Shown: positions 63,467 to 64,000 of the stretch, piece after piece | Numbering within the stretch: position 1 is the first letter of the stretch | How the letters are laid out: each line of letters opens with the position of its first letter | Assembly: GCF_026283945.1 (NCBI RefSeq) | Contig: NZ_JAPDPC010000003.1 | Coordinates: forward strand, 186,001 to 250,000 | Reading direction: 5' to 3' | Source: Dyella humicola | GTDB taxonomy: Bacteria; Pseudomonadota; Gammaproteobacteria; Xanthomonadales; Rhodanobacteraceae | DNA length: 64,000 nt | Program-made: the position numbers and the translations under genes | The notes under the pieces: model-generated | The model's input: only the letters and a program-made list of their open reading frames with translations | Database searches by the model: none | Told to the model about the DNA's origin: nothing

Positions 63467-64000
63467 TCACCACTCCGCCACGCTGCCGTCGGCATGACGC
63501 CAGACGGGGTTGCGCCAGCGATGTCCCACGGCGGCGCGCTCGGCGACGTAGGCCTCATTCACCGTGATGCCAAGTCCCGGCCCGCCCGGAATCGCCACGC
63601 AACCGTCCTGGTAGGCGAACACGCTGCGGTCCTCGACGTAGTCAAGCAAATCGTTCGCCGCGTTGTAATGGATGCCCAGGCTCTGCTCCTGGATGAAAGC
63701 GTTGTGGCACAAGGCATCGAGCTGCAGATTGGCCGCCAGCGCGATCGGGCCGAGCGGGCAGTGAAACGCGACGGCCACGTCATAGGCTTCGGCCATCGCG
63801 GCGATCTTGCGCGTTTCGGTGATGCCGCCGGCGTGTGACGGATCGGGCTGCAGGATGTCGACGCCGCCCATGGCCAGCACGCGCTTGAAGTCGGCGCGGT
63901 GGTACAGGCGCTCGCCCAGCGCGATCGGCGCCGGCGAGAGCGCTGCCAGTTCAGGCAATGCCTCCAGATGTTCGGACAGCACCGGCTCTTCGATGAACAT
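63467..64000 (-). CDS. dgoD: Galactonate dehydratase DgoD-like (partial, N-terminus off right edge)
   Basis: The C-terminal 177 residues of an enolase-superfamily acid-sugar dehydratase. The segment [41 protein letters not shown] carries the third metal Glu region. The barrel end [45 protein letters not shown] carries the catalytic His, and the tail [15 protein letters not shown] is characteristic of D-galactonate dehydratases as I recall E. coli DgoD. The Met at the edge is internal, and the frame is open beyond the window. It converts galactonate to 2-keto-3-deoxygalactonate. It lies 2 nt before the SDR gene in the same operon. Confidence 0.88.
   Translation of the reverse strand: MFIEEPVLSEHLEALPELAALSPAPIALGERLYHRADFKRVLAMGGVDILQPDPSHAGGITETRKIAAMAEAYDVAVAFHCPLGPIALAANLQLDALCHNAFIQEQSLGIHYNAANDLLDYVEDRSVFAYQDGCVAIPGGPGLGITVNEAYVAERAAVGHRWRNPVWRHADGSVAEW

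Overview
The window is high-GC DNA with the gene content of a plant-polysaccharide-degrading gammaproteobacterium of the Xanthomonadales, most likely Rhodanobacteraceae (Dyella/Rhodanobacter/Frateuria-like). The indicators are a TonB-dependent-receptor carbohydrate utilisation locus of the Xanthomonas xylan type with a matching LacI operator, many secreted glycosidases, and C-rich intergenic hairpin repeats. The genus is inference. No phage, transposase or CRISPR was found.

Layout. (1) 1-5245, minus strand: folE, then a three-gene condensin-like set (kleisin-like, KITE-like, SMC/MukB-like ATPase cut by the left edge), the three joined by 8-nt overlaps. (2) 5324-6527: a secreted Pro/Ala-rich protein and a small unknown protein. 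(3) 6807-37829: a 31-kb glucuronoarabinoxylan regulon. It holds a TonB-dependent receptor, three MFS-superfamily sugar/uronate transporters, GH10 xylanase, GH67 alpha-glucuronidase, two GH43 enzymes, GH3, GH35, a SASA-type acetylesterase, mutarotase, the complete route from glucuronate to KDG-6-phosphate (uxaC, uxuB, manD, kdgK), xylA, xylB and a LacI regulator. Four copies of a 14-bp palindrome (TGGTAGCGCTAACA type) lie upstream of the receptor, the hexuronate transporter/xylanase/uxaC unit, the alpha-glucuronidase operon and xylBA. Polymer would be cut outside, imported through the receptor, trimmed in the periplasm, and the xylose and glucuronate fed to the pentose phosphate and Entner-Doudoroff routes. 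(4) 38471-41622: a DoxX-like membrane protein, a secreted esterase and an 0.9-kb imperfect palindrome. (5) 41898-46529: glycerophosphodiesterase, NPP-type phosphodiesterase, YhhN lysoplasmalogenase and an alkylglycerol-monooxygenase-like hydroxylase, a set suggestive of ether-lipid breakdown. (6) 46615-53582: amino-acid permease, small outer-membrane barrel, M61 peptidase, tRNA-Arg(CCG), GH63 glucosidase. (7) 53639-60050: a TetR gene divergent from an operon of FGGY kinase, class II aldolase, class III aminotransferase, a second class II aldolase-fold protein lacking all four metal/catalytic residues, and an MFS transporter. The first four are joined by ATGA overlaps. I do not recognise this pathway, and it is the best candidate here for an undescribed system. 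(8) 60338-64000, minus strand: sugar porter, SMP-30 lactonase, SDR dehydrogenase and galactonate dehydratase (cut by the right edge), consistent with an oxidative (De Ley-Doudoroff type) sugar pathway.

Gene starts were re-chosen by Shine-Dalgarno sequence, overlap with the upstream gene and signal peptides, so many are shorter than the longest open frame. Functions are from motif recognition only; no search was run.
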